From an uncultured Holophagaceae bacterium (GTDB lineage: Bacteria; Acidobacteriota; Holophagae; Holophagales; Holophagaceae): a stretch of 20,534 bases of DNA. The stretch is taken from assembly GCA_903927605.1 (NCBI GenBank), contig CAIYNT010000128.1, forward strand, positions 1 to 20,534, given 5' to 3'. The number at the start of each line of letters is the position of its first letter. Positions within the stretch are counted from its first letter, which is position 1. A model generated the notes under the pieces. The model saw only the letters and a program-made list of their open reading frames with translations, searched no databases and had not been told where the DNA came from. The position numbers were made by a program, and so were the translations under genes. This document shows, piece after piece, positions 1-7,251 of this stretch.

Positions 1-1
1 C

Positions 2-712
2 GAATTCATTAAAAGCAATAATCAAATAACAGTTGATTACATTATTCATAATCTTCAATGGCCAGTAAATGCAGCATTGCGGTATTCGGAATCTCTATAT
101 ATGGATGTACAAGGCGCTTCGGATAAAGAGAAGATCGAACGTCTGCCACAAAAACAAAAGCAGCTTGTAAAAGCCATCGAACTCATTGAAAAATGCTTTG
201 AATTAGCACCTATTTCTGTGAATCTGGATTCAGTAGTTTCTGGTGAATTGCAACTCAAACCAATTTACAGACTATTAGATCGATTTTCATGGGTCTTCAA
301 AGATGTTGCTTTGGCAAATCGTAAGACTATTCGAGCACCGATAGGCCCCTCCCATGGACGCTGCAGAGTATACGAGTCATTTGAACTAATTCCACTACTG
401 TTGATTGAAAATGCCATCAAATATGGTGATCCTGATACCGAAATCAAAATCAGAGTTATCGATAAACCAGAAGCCATGTCGGTTTTTTTCTCGATTGAAA
501 GTGTAGGAGATGAGATACCTAAATCAATTAGTGATAAAATATTCCACAAGGGGATTCGCGGCCAATTAGGTACAGGTCGCGGGCTTGGCCTTTATTTTGC
601 TCAACGAATCGCAACCTTAAACGGGAGCCTGATTCACTATAAGTATGAATTCCCACGGAAAAATCTTTTTGAAATGGACATCCCTGCTTTTGATTTTCCG
701 GAGCGGCGGTGA
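2..712 (+). CDS. Sensor histidine kinase, C-terminal part (5' end cut by window edge)
   Basis: The frame is open from base 2 to a TGA at 710-712 (236 residues) with no stop upstream, so the gene begins outside the window; the TTG at 77 is not a convincing start. Near the left end is an H-box-like segment, HNLQWPVNAAL, whose His (codon at 47-49) would be the phospho-acceptor, with the usual Pro after it. Further on comes an HATPase_c domain: an N-box (LIENAIKYG, codons around 404-430), a degenerate G1 region (SVGDEIP), and a clear G2 glycine box (GTGRGLGLYFAQRI, around 571-612). The kinase would autophosphorylate and pass phosphate to a response regulator, which is not visible. It is convergent with fpg (38 bases apart) and markedly more AT-rich than everything to its right, so it may have a different origin. 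A sensory ATPase of a defence or signalling cassette is an alternative. No membrane segment is present in the visible part. Confidence 0.8.
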   Translation, partial: EFIKSNNQITVDYIIHNLQWPVNAALRYSESLYMDVQGASDKEKIERLPQKQKQLVKAIELIEKCFELAPISVNLDSVVSGELQLKPIYRLLDRFSWVFKDVALANRKTIRAPIGPSHGRCRVYESFELIPLLLIENAIKYGDPDTEIKIRVIDKPEAMSVFFSIESVGDEIPKSISDKIFHKGIRGQLGTGRGLGLYFAQRIATLNGSLIHYKYEFPRKNLFEMDIPAFDFPERR

Positions 713-750
713 TTGGTTCATTTTCTGCACTTTGAGAATTGTACGCAGAG

Positions 751-1563
751 TTACCTTTGGCAGTACGCGCACCAAACGGTGGCCCGATTCCCAAGCCGGT
801 TGCCACACAGCGCTCGACCGCAAATCAGACAGGGTTCCCCCTGCCGGCCATAAACCGCCAACTCCTGCTTGAAATAGCCGGGCATGCCATCGGGATGCCG
901 GAAGTCCTTCAGGGTGGTGCCACCAGAGCGGATGGCCTGGGTCAGGATCGCTTTGACCGCTTGCACAAGCCTTGCATACCGTTTCCGCGACACACTACCA
1001 GCGGCCCGATCAGGGGCGATCCCAGCCCGGAACAAAGCTTCCACTGCGTAAATGTTTCCGACTCCCACCACGATTCCCTGGTCCATAAGGAACGTCTTGA
1101 TGCTGGCAGTCCGTCCTCGACTGGCCTCGAAGAGAACCTCTCCGGTGAACTGCGAGGTCAATGGTTCTGGTCCCAAGTTCCTCAGTAAGGCATGCAGTTC
1201 CCCTTTCGGCTGCCAGAGCAGGCAGCCAAAGCGGCGTGGATCAGTGAAGCGGAGGGCCTGGCCGGAATCGAGCACCAGGTCCACGTGGTCATGCCGCCCC
1301 GCTGGAAAATCTTTGGGTACCATCCGCAGGCAACCCGACATGCCCAGGTGCAACAGGCCACTCCCGGGCTCGAGATCGAGTAGCAGGTACTTAGCCCGGC
1401 GCCGCAACCCCAGGATGGGTTGGCCCGGCAAGAGCCCCGCGATTTCCTTCGGGATCGGCCAACGCAGGTCAGGACGCCGCAGGATTACTGCCGTGATCCG
1501 GCGACCCTTCAACTCGGGAAGCAGGCCTCGGCGCGTGGTTTCAACTTCTGGGAGTTCGGGCAT
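751..1563 (-). CDS. mutM: Formamidopyrimidine-DNA glycosylase
   Basis: This base-excision repair enzyme removes 8-oxoguanine and formamidopyrimidines and cleaves the abasic site (beta,delta-lyase). The frame is open to 1788, but the family always starts MPELPEVET because Pro2 is the catalytic nucleophile, so the ATG at 1563-1561 is the start, giving 270 residues, the usual length. Visible landmarks are Pro2 and Glu3, Lys58 in [16 protein letters not shown] at 72-77, FTDPRRFG at 106-113, the helix-two-turn-helix segment [16 protein letters not shown] at 167-182, and a C-terminal zinc finger with Cys245, 248, 265 and 268 plus Arg260. The upstream 75 codons look unlike any family extension. It is co-oriented with mcrC but 231 bases away, so it is probably expressed separately. 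It looks like an ordinary chromosomal gene at the edge of the defence island rather than part of it. No strong ribosome binding site precedes the ATG. Confidence 0.95.
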   Translation of the reverse strand: MPELPEVETTRRGLLPELKGRRITAVILRRPDLRWPIPKEIAGLLPGQPILGLRRRAKYLLLDLEPGSGLLHLGMSGCLRMVPKDFPAGRHDHVDLVLDSGQALRFTDPRRFGCLLWQPKGELHALLRNLGPEPLTSQFTGEVLFEASRGRTASIKTFLMDQGIVVGVGNIYAVEALFRAGIAPDRAAGSVSRKRYARLVQAVKAILTQAIRSGGTTLKDFRHPDGMPGYFKQELAVYGRQGEPCLICGRALCGNRLGNRATVWCAYCQR

Positions 1564-1794
1564 TGCTAGAGCATAGGGTGACTCGGGTTGCCAGAAGTCC
1601 CGGGTACAGGGAATTTCGGCAATCTCGTACCGAATCGACCTGAACCGCGCCGACGAGCCCCCAAGTGAACACAGCAGTGAGCACCTTCGAAATGTCACCC
1701 TTCGCTTGCTAAGTCTGGTTGGTCTAGGGTTCGACAATCCATGACCAACAATCTCCGGTTCGGTGAAATGCCAGCCACAGCCATGCAACCTTGG
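1564..1794. other. Intergenic region between mcrC and fpg
   Basis: This is the longest non-coding stretch in the window. It should hold the end of the BREX-McrBC transcript and any promoter for fpg, but I see neither a strong hairpin followed by a T-run nor a convincing -35/-10 pair. The fpg frame remains open through it by chance. Confidence 0.5.
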
Positions 1795-2991
1795 CTAGGC
1801 CGTCTGCCCGGAGCAAGGAACCAGCATTGGCAACAGACTATCCACCAGGCTCTTGCCAGCTGAATCCAGGGACTGATCAAGCCGGAAGACCGCTGACCTG
1901 GTGCGAATCGTGTGGTGTTGTTCCAGCACTTGCTTTGGCGCCATAGGATAGATCAAGACAGCATCCTTACAATTAAAGGCCTGGGCGTAACTTCGCACCT
2001 GATGGACATCCTCCGAGGAGGGTGCGACTTCACACTTATATTTTGCATCCAGGACCATCACTGGTTGGTCGGCTGCCCTATCAAACAGAACCATATCGGC
2101 CACGTACCCACCGAAGGGCAGCGCCACCTTCTTCCTTAGGTAGTGGCCAGGCGGTGGGTGGTTCTCTAACCAAGCCGCCACAAACCCTTCAAACAGTGCC
2201 GCCATATTCACGAGAAAGGCCTGCATGAGGTGCTCCCCTAGCCGATGTTCGGGTGATGTGCCCCCAAGGAAAAACCCACACAAGGCATGCAAAAGTTCGT
2301 AGTCCTCGTTGAGCCGGTGATACGAACGCCCCTGGCAATCACTCGGGCCAAATGGCAATAAGCTGGTAGCACCGGTCAGGTCACGGTGCACCTTCCGAAC
2401 TTGCTGTTGCAGATCAATTCGCCCAAGGCTCGTCCGACTGAGTTGGTGAAAGGTCCAGGCCAAGATCTGGTTGTCTGTAAGATCGGAAGTCTGCTCATTG
2501 ACCTTGCAGGGAAGGTCTGCCCGCCACGGCATCGCAACAAACTTAGGGATGTCCAGTCGCCCGGCCAGAACACTTCGTCGACAATGGCGCTCCAAATAGG
2601 AGCGAAATAGGCCCTGCTGCAGGCGTTTTTGGACCAGATCTACCAATAATTGAACCAGGGGGCCGGTGAAGCTCTCATCACTGCTGGTAGTGACCAGGCC
2701 TTCGAGGAAACGGAGGTCCTTTGAGTGATGAACCTGAGACCACATTCGAAAGACATTCTGGATTGGTGCCTTGGGCTGGATGGACAGCACCTGGTGGGGC
2801 CCAAGTGGCAGCACCCCAACCCAGCCCTGGGGCGTGAATTCCCACGCACCACAAGTTTGTTGGCTAGGGTAGGTGACTTGGATCTGGCGTGGGTACTGAG
2901 AGTAGACGGCCTTCCCCAAGGCATCAGTCAAGTCCGTGCTAGGGAGACGAACGGTCTCCCATTCTGACCATACCCAGCGAGTCGTTTCCAT
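1795..2991 (-). CDS. mcrC: McrC-type nuclease subunit of modification-dependent restriction enzyme
   Basis: McrC joins the McrB AAA+ hexamer and provides the nuclease that cuts DNA carrying modified bases. The product is 398 residues from the ATG at 2991-2989. The frame is open to a TTG at 3027, but the ATG overlaps the mcrB stop as TGATG, typical of translational coupling, and family members begin near here. A PD-(D/E)xK nuclease core is visible near the C-terminus: Asp299 in YVADMVLF, then Asp315-Ala-Lys317 in VMVLDAKYK. The middle contains the family-like helical segment around SYLERHCRRSVLAGRLDI and the VNEQTSDLTDNQILAWT stretch (Asn and Asp conserved in McrC/LlaJI-type proteins). It is the last gene of the operon. 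Base composition is lower in GC than pglZ and brxL, matching mcrB, which suggests the pair moved in together. Which modified base is recognised cannot be told from this subunit. Confidence 0.9.
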   Translation of the reverse strand: METTRWVWSEWETVRLPSTDLTDALGKAVYSQYPRQIQVTYPSQQTCGAWEFTPQGWVGVLPLGPHQVLSIQPKAPIQNVFRMWSQVHHSKDLRFLEGLVTTSSDESFTGPLVQLLVDLVQKRLQQGLFRSYLERHCRRSVLAGRLDIPKFVAMPWRADLPCKVNEQTSDLTDNQILAWTFHQLSRTSLGRIDLQQQVRKVHRDLTGATSLLPFGPSDCQGRSYHRLNEDYELLHALCGFFLGGTSPEHRLGEHLMQAFLVNMAALFEGFVAAWLENHPPPGHYLRKKVALPFGGYVADMVLFDRAADQPVMVLDAKYKCEVAPSSEDVHQVRSYAQAFNCKDAVLIYPMAPKQVLEQHHTIRTRSAVFRLDQSLDSAGKSLVDSLLPMLVPCSGQTA

Positions 2992-5174
2992 CAAGATGGG
3001 AGCACTTGGTTCTGCACTTTGGCCCAACGGAAATTCTCCGCATTGTGCTGCTGATCATAGAAGAACTCTTCCAGGTAGGGCTCGATCTCCATTTCCCAGA
3101 TGTCCTTCAGTTCCTTGCCCAGTTCTTCCCGCAGGAAGTAGGTGATGCCCAGTTCGAAGTGTGGATCCTGAATGGTGGCGTTGATTTGTTGCAGTATCGT
3201 CACCAGGCCTTCGGCATTAAACTCATAGTTCTCCTGATAGCGCTTCAGCAAATCGTAATCTGGTCGGAGTTGAAGGAAGGCAAACCGGCGCCGTAAGGCA
3301 TGGTCAACCAAAGCAATGGATCGGTCCGCAGTGTTCATGGTGCCAAGCACGCGCACGTTATGGGGAATGCGGAGTAAGTTGCCACCAGCGAGTTGGATGT
3401 CCTCATTTCGGTACTCGAGGAGATACATCAACTCACCAAAGACCTGGGAGAGGTTGGCGCGGTTCATTTCATCCAGGATCAGGACACAGGTTCCTTTTCG
3501 CTTGGCAGCCTGTTCACAAAATTTCATGAACCGGCCTGGCACCGTGGGGTAGGACAAACCACCATCTGGCCGGCTCTCTGGACGAATCCCCTGGATGAAA
3601 TCCTCATAAGAATAGGCCGGGTGGAATTGGACGAGCTCGATGAGTCCGTCACTTTCCTCCACCAAATGCCGGGCCAGCCGCCTGGCCACAAAGGTCTTCC
3701 CGGTGCCGGGAGGGCCGTACAGTACAGCCTGACCCTTCCTCATAATGGCCCTAAGCCAACGCTCCAGTAGTTCGATCCCAAGCATGGTGTCGCCCGCGCA
3801 GTTGGCGATGGAATAGGGGGGATTCCAACCCAACAGATCTTCATCTGCCTCAGGATCGTGGATGATCGGAAGCTCAAGACCTTCGGCTAATTGGAAGAAG
3901 GGGAAAAGGTCCTCAAAGAGCCGAGCAACCTTGGCAATCAGATCTTCTTCCGTCAAGTTCTGGGTTACTTCCGCCGCGAGCAACAATTCAACCCGAATGC
4001 CATAAGCCTTCGGGTTCTTCAGCCAATTAGTGCAAGTTAACCCAGCAATAGCTCGATCTTGGCTATCAATGCCGAAGCCAAGGTCGGGCGCAGTAGCAAC
4101 CTCTCCTACCAATTCGATGAGTTGCTCGACGTGCAGTGGCGCCTGTTCAACGAAGCGCTTGACCGCCTCGATTTGCTCGTCGGGCAGCCAGAAGCCGATT
4201 TTCAAGGCAGTCGAATTGATCAGCACATATAACTGAGCATCACCAATGCGCTTGCCACCTTTGGGGTAAAGTGCGCCCCAGTAAAAGGGGTAGGCCCCGC
4301 CTTGGCCATAGTCATTTTTCGGAATGCGTCCAAAGAGCTTCTTCTCTGTCTCCAGATGGGGCAGCATGGCCGTGGGGAGCCGGTTGACCACCTCCCGCAA
4401 TAGTCTTTGGAAGGGCGTTTGTACCAGATTTTGCAAAGCAGTCTTGTGGGCCTGATAGAACGCATACGTCGGAGTTTCCTGTAAACCAGCTAACAACGTG
4501 AAGCACTCTGCAGAGAACGGACCCGTGTTGCCTTGGGCCGCAGCCCCACCCTCGCCTTTCAGCTCCGGGTCGCCTGGTTCAAGTCCCGCTTTTTTGTTGG
4601 CCTCATTCAAAACCACCAAGACGATGTCCATCGCCTGGGGTTCGAGCTGGTACTTCCTCCTGAATTCATTGGCAGCCTGGTTATAGCGTTTATATTGGTC
4701 GGCGGTTTTTTTGCCTCCGTAAGCTTTCCCATCCACCAATTCCAGCCCCTTCACCATCGATCCCAGCCACAAAGTGAAGGCTTCCGGATTGCGAAGATAA
4801 AGGACCAAACTGACAAAGGCCGGACCTGCTCCAGGAATCGAACCATCCTTCAAGAACTGTTCCATGAGCTCTGGACAATCTTCTTCCGGCGTCTCCCAGA
4901 GTTGACGAACCCAGGTAACGACTTCCTGCACATGGCTAAGGAGGCCATTACCGTTGATACCTCGGAAGGCCAGGCCAAACCGATCTTGGACCTTGCTCCC
5001 TGCCTTATTGCGGTCGTAATCGGCCTCAACCAGTACGGCTTTCAAATGCTCCTGGGTAGGTTCGATCAGAAATTTTAGCAAGTGCTGGCGGGCCTGCTCC
5101 TCTGCGGCCACGCGGATTTGAATCCGTTCGGCTGGAATATGCTTGGCCTGGATGAGAGCGATCTGGCTTTCCAT
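2991..5174 (-). CDS. mcrB: McrB-type AAA+ GTPase of modification-dependent restriction enzyme
   Basis: This is the motor and target-sensing subunit of a McrBC system, 727 residues. The C-terminal AAA+ domain has Walker A GPPGTGKT (487-494), a Walker B/DEMNRAN segment (568-574), the McrB signature MNTADRS (613-619; the NTxD motif that gives GTP preference in this family) and an arginine-rich RRRF (628-631). The N-terminal ~470 residues are not the short DNA-binding domain of E. coli McrB, and I do not recognise an EVE, YTH or SRA fold. They contain an aromatic, glycine-rich stretch (FGRIPKNDYG to PFYWGALYPKGGKR, 281-309) that may be the DNA or modified-base sensing module. The ATG at 5174 follows a strong Shine-Dalgarno. 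The gap to brxL is 44 bases, the widest in the operon, and the TGATG overlap with mcrC couples the pair. Composition is lower in GC than brxL. Confidence 0.9.
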   Translation of the reverse strand: MESQIALIQAKHIPAERIQIRVAAEEQARQHLLKFLIEPTQEHLKAVLVEADYDRNKAGSKVQDRFGLAFRGINGNGLLSHVQEVVTWVRQLWETPEEDCPELMEQFLKDGSIPGAGPAFVSLVLYLRNPEAFTLWLGSMVKGLELVDGKAYGGKKTADQYKRYNQAANEFRRKYQLEPQAMDIVLVVLNEANKKAGLEPGDPELKGEGGAAAQGNTGPFSAECFTLLAGLQETPTYAFYQAHKTALQNLVQTPFQRLLREVVNRLPTAMLPHLETEKKLFGRIPKNDYGQGGAYPFYWGALYPKGGKRIGDAQLYVLINSTALKIGFWLPDEQIEAVKRFVEQAPLHVEQLIELVGEVATAPDLGFGIDSQDRAIAGLTCTNWLKNPKAYGIRVELLLAAEVTQNLTEEDLIAKVARLFEDLFPFFQLAEGLELPIIHDPEADEDLLGWNPPYSIANCAGDTMLGIELLERWLRAIMRKGQAVLYGPPGTGKTFVARRLARHLVEESDGLIELVQFHPAYSYEDFIQGIRPESRPDGGLSYPTVPGRFMKFCEQAAKRKGTCVLILDEMNRANLSQVFGELMYLLEYRNEDIQLAGGNLLRIPHNVRVLGTMNTADRSIALVDHALRRRFAFLQLRPDYDLLKRYQENYEFNAEGLVTILQQINATIQDPHFELGITYFLREELGKELKDIWEMEIEPYLEEFFYDQQHNAENFRWAKVQNQVLPS

Positions 5175-5178
5175 AAGG

Positions 5179-5184
5179 CTCCTC
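5179..5184 (-). promoter_or_regulatory. Shine-Dalgarno of mcrB
   Basis: Read on the minus strand this is GAGGAG, four bases before the mcrB ATG. It is the clearest ribosome binding site in the operon. It shows that mcrB is initiated independently rather than only by readthrough from brxL, and it fixes the start. Confidence 0.7.
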
Positions 5185-5218
5185 GAAATCGTCCATGAAG
5201 TCTGGAACTCGGCGAAAT

Positions 5219-7249
5219 TCAGCCAAGCGCCTTTACCGCCGCCATTTTCGGATCTCCGAAGAACACTGGGTCTACCTTCTCCACGACATCCCCGGTGACT
5301 TCCAGGAAGCTGCGCTTATTTTCGATGGGGATCATGGCGCGCTTGGCCCCATTGTCCATGCCCACCTGCAGTGGTTCGACCAAGCTACGCAGGGGTTTGA
5401 GATTCCCTTGAATGCTGAGGTCGCCAAGGATCAACATCGCCGGAGCCACTGGGGCCTTGCGCAGCGCTGACATGAAGGCCACGAAGAAGGCGATGCCCGG
5501 CTCGACTTCCAACCGATTGTTGAGCAGGTCCACAACCTCCACGTGGAAGTCGCTGGTGTCGACATCCTTCGCGACACTGAGCTCAGCCTTGTGCGACAGG
5601 AGGTAGCCGAAAGCCCGCTGCAGGGCCTCCTTCGTGGCACCACTGATGCCTCCGGCCAGTTTCAGCTTCGAGGTCCCCGCCGCGAGGGTGACCTCCACCC
5701 GGTAGAGGCCCACGGTTCCATCGGCAGAGACCCCAGCGGCGTAGACCGTGCCGGGCGCCAGGGGGTCCTGATTGATCAGGTCCCGGCCCCCCTGCTCGGG
5801 GACCGACACAAAGCGCTCTTCACCAGTCTCCTGCACCGTGTAGCTGAAGCTCGTGTGGTAGTACTCGAAACTGCCCATCTTCTTGAGTTGTTCCTTCACT
5901 CGGCGCCGGCCTTCCATGGCGAGCTCCAGCAGCTCCGCCAGTTCGTCCTGGGTGCACTCGCCATGTGGGTAAAGGATTTTCATCAAGCCAGAAACGGTCT
6001 TGCGCACCGCCTTGCGGTCGCGTGCATTAAGGTGGGCCCCCATGGAGAAGTGGCGGTCGATCACTTCGGTGTAATTGTGCTTGCGCAGTTCCCGCAGGGC
6101 TTCGGCCAAGTAATCCACCACAAACCCGTAGTGGTCCGTGAAGAGGTCATTGCGCATCTTGGGGATTTCCCACCCAGGTAGGTAGCAATGCAGGCGGTCG
6201 ATGAAGGCCATGTCGTCTCGGATGACCTCGGGCATGGGCTCGAACAGGTGCCCTGACTGCACCATGACGTCGATGGGCTGGTTGGTATTGCCAAACATGG
6301 CAATGGAGCCATCGCCTGTGGTGGCCTCCTGGCCGCGCTGGTAGGTGCCCGACTCGCAGTAGGTCTTCATGGTGGTGATGACTTCTTTGGGCATCTTCTG
6401 GAGATCCGCCACCTCGTCGAAGCCCACCAGATCCCAAATCTGGACCATGCCCTTCTGCTTACCATTCATATGGCCGAAGAGGTTGGCCACCGTGGTCGGT
6501 CCGGTGAGCAACGAAGCGTAGGGGCTGATCTCCTGGATGACATAGCTCTTGCCGGTACCACGGGGGCCCAGTTCCACCAGGTTGAAATTCCGCTCCGTGA
6601 GGGGAATCAGCCTCAGGAGGAACAGCAGCTTGAGGCGCCGCTCCATCACTGTCGGCTCGTAGCCCAGGCTACGCAGGAGGAAATCGAGCCACTCGTCCGT
6701 GGTGAATTCCAGGCGGGCCTTGCGGTATTCCTCCAGATCGAAACTGGCGATCTGAATGGGCGTGAGTTTGTCGATCCAGAAGGGGAATTTCCCCTTGGAT
6801 TCCTCGTCGTACTCAAACCGCAGCTCGATTTGCGCCCAGACGCCGCCCGTCAGGAGCCGCTCGTACTCCACGACGTAATGCGTCTGGATGTGGAGATGCT
6901 TATGCCCAAAATTGTTGGCCTCGGCCCAGTAGTCGGAATCCACCAGGCGGACCTTGACCTTGTCGATGAAGCTGTAGGTGCCGGATTCCTTCACCCGGCT
7001 CTGGGCCCGCAGCCCCTCATCCGGCCGGATGTAGTTTTTCGAGAGGGTGTCGTTGACCACCTGCAGGCCCAGCTGGATGGTCGTCTCGTCCGAGGAGGCG
7101 CAGTACTTCCCCAGCAGGTACTCCAGCACGAACACGGGCACATTGGCGCCCACCTTCACCTTGCGGACCAGGTCTTTGCGCACCACCTTGCCCGCCAGAA
7201 TGCGGTTCACCTTGTCGTCGAGGGGGTCACGCGTCAGCGGGGTAGCCAT
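5219..7249 (-). CDS. brxL: BREX protein BrxL (AAA+ with Lon-like C-terminal domain)
   Basis: BrxL is the AAA+ effector-type ATPase that defines BREX types 1 and 4; it assembles on DNA and is needed for phage exclusion. The 676-residue product has an N-terminal region typical of the family, Walker A GPRGTGKS (228-235), Walker B with DLVGFDEVADL (273-283) and an Asn-containing sensor segment (MFGNTNQP). The last ~170 residues align with the Lon protease fold (GDLSIQGNL, then MIPIENKRSF), but the catalytic dyad is gone. Against the Lon serine motif GPSAGIA the sequence reads EVEPGIA (Glu583 at the serine position), and 43 residues on, where Lon has its lysine, there is Pro626. Proteolysis is therefore not expected. 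The ATG lies 2 bases after the pglZ stop, so translation is probably coupled. Confidence 0.93.
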   Translation of the reverse strand: MATPLTRDPLDDKVNRILAGKVVRKDLVRKVKVGANVPVFVLEYLLGKYCASSDETTIQLGLQVVNDTLSKNYIRPDEGLRAQSRVKESGTYSFIDKVKVRLVDSDYWAEANNFGHKHLHIQTHYVVEYERLLTGGVWAQIELRFEYDEESKGKFPFWIDKLTPIQIASFDLEEYRKARLEFTTDEWLDFLLRSLGYEPTVMERRLKLLFLLRLIPLTERNFNLVELGPRGTGKSYVIQEISPYASLLTGPTTVANLFGHMNGKQKGMVQIWDLVGFDEVADLQKMPKEVITTMKTYCESGTYQRGQEATTGDGSIAMFGNTNQPIDVMVQSGHLFEPMPEVIRDDMAFIDRLHCYLPGWEIPKMRNDLFTDHYGFVVDYLAEALRELRKHNYTEVIDRHFSMGAHLNARDRKAVRKTVSGLMKILYPHGECTQDELAELLELAMEGRRRVKEQLKKMGSFEYYHTSFSYTVQETGEERFVSVPEQGGRDLINQDPLAPGTVYAAGVSADGTVGLYRVEVTLAAGTSKLKLAGGISGATKEALQRAFGYLLSHKAELSVAKDVDTSDFHVEVVDLLNNRLEVEPGIAFFVAFMSALRKAPVAPAMLILGDLSIQGNLKPLRSLVEPLQVGMDNGAKRAMIPIENKRSFLEVTGDVVEKVDPVFFGDPKMAAVKALG

Positions 7250-7251
7250 AG

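Noticed and set aside
713..750. Bidirectional terminator between the kinase and fpg
   Set aside because: The 38 bases show no convincing hairpin with flanking T- and A-runs.
1564..1788. 75-codon N-terminal extension of Fpg
   Set aside because: Fpg needs Pro2 as N-terminal nucleophile after Met removal, so the start must be at 1563.
2992..3027. Longer McrC from a TTG at 3027
   Set aside because: The ATG overlapping the mcrB stop (TGATG) is a far better start and keeps the usual family length.
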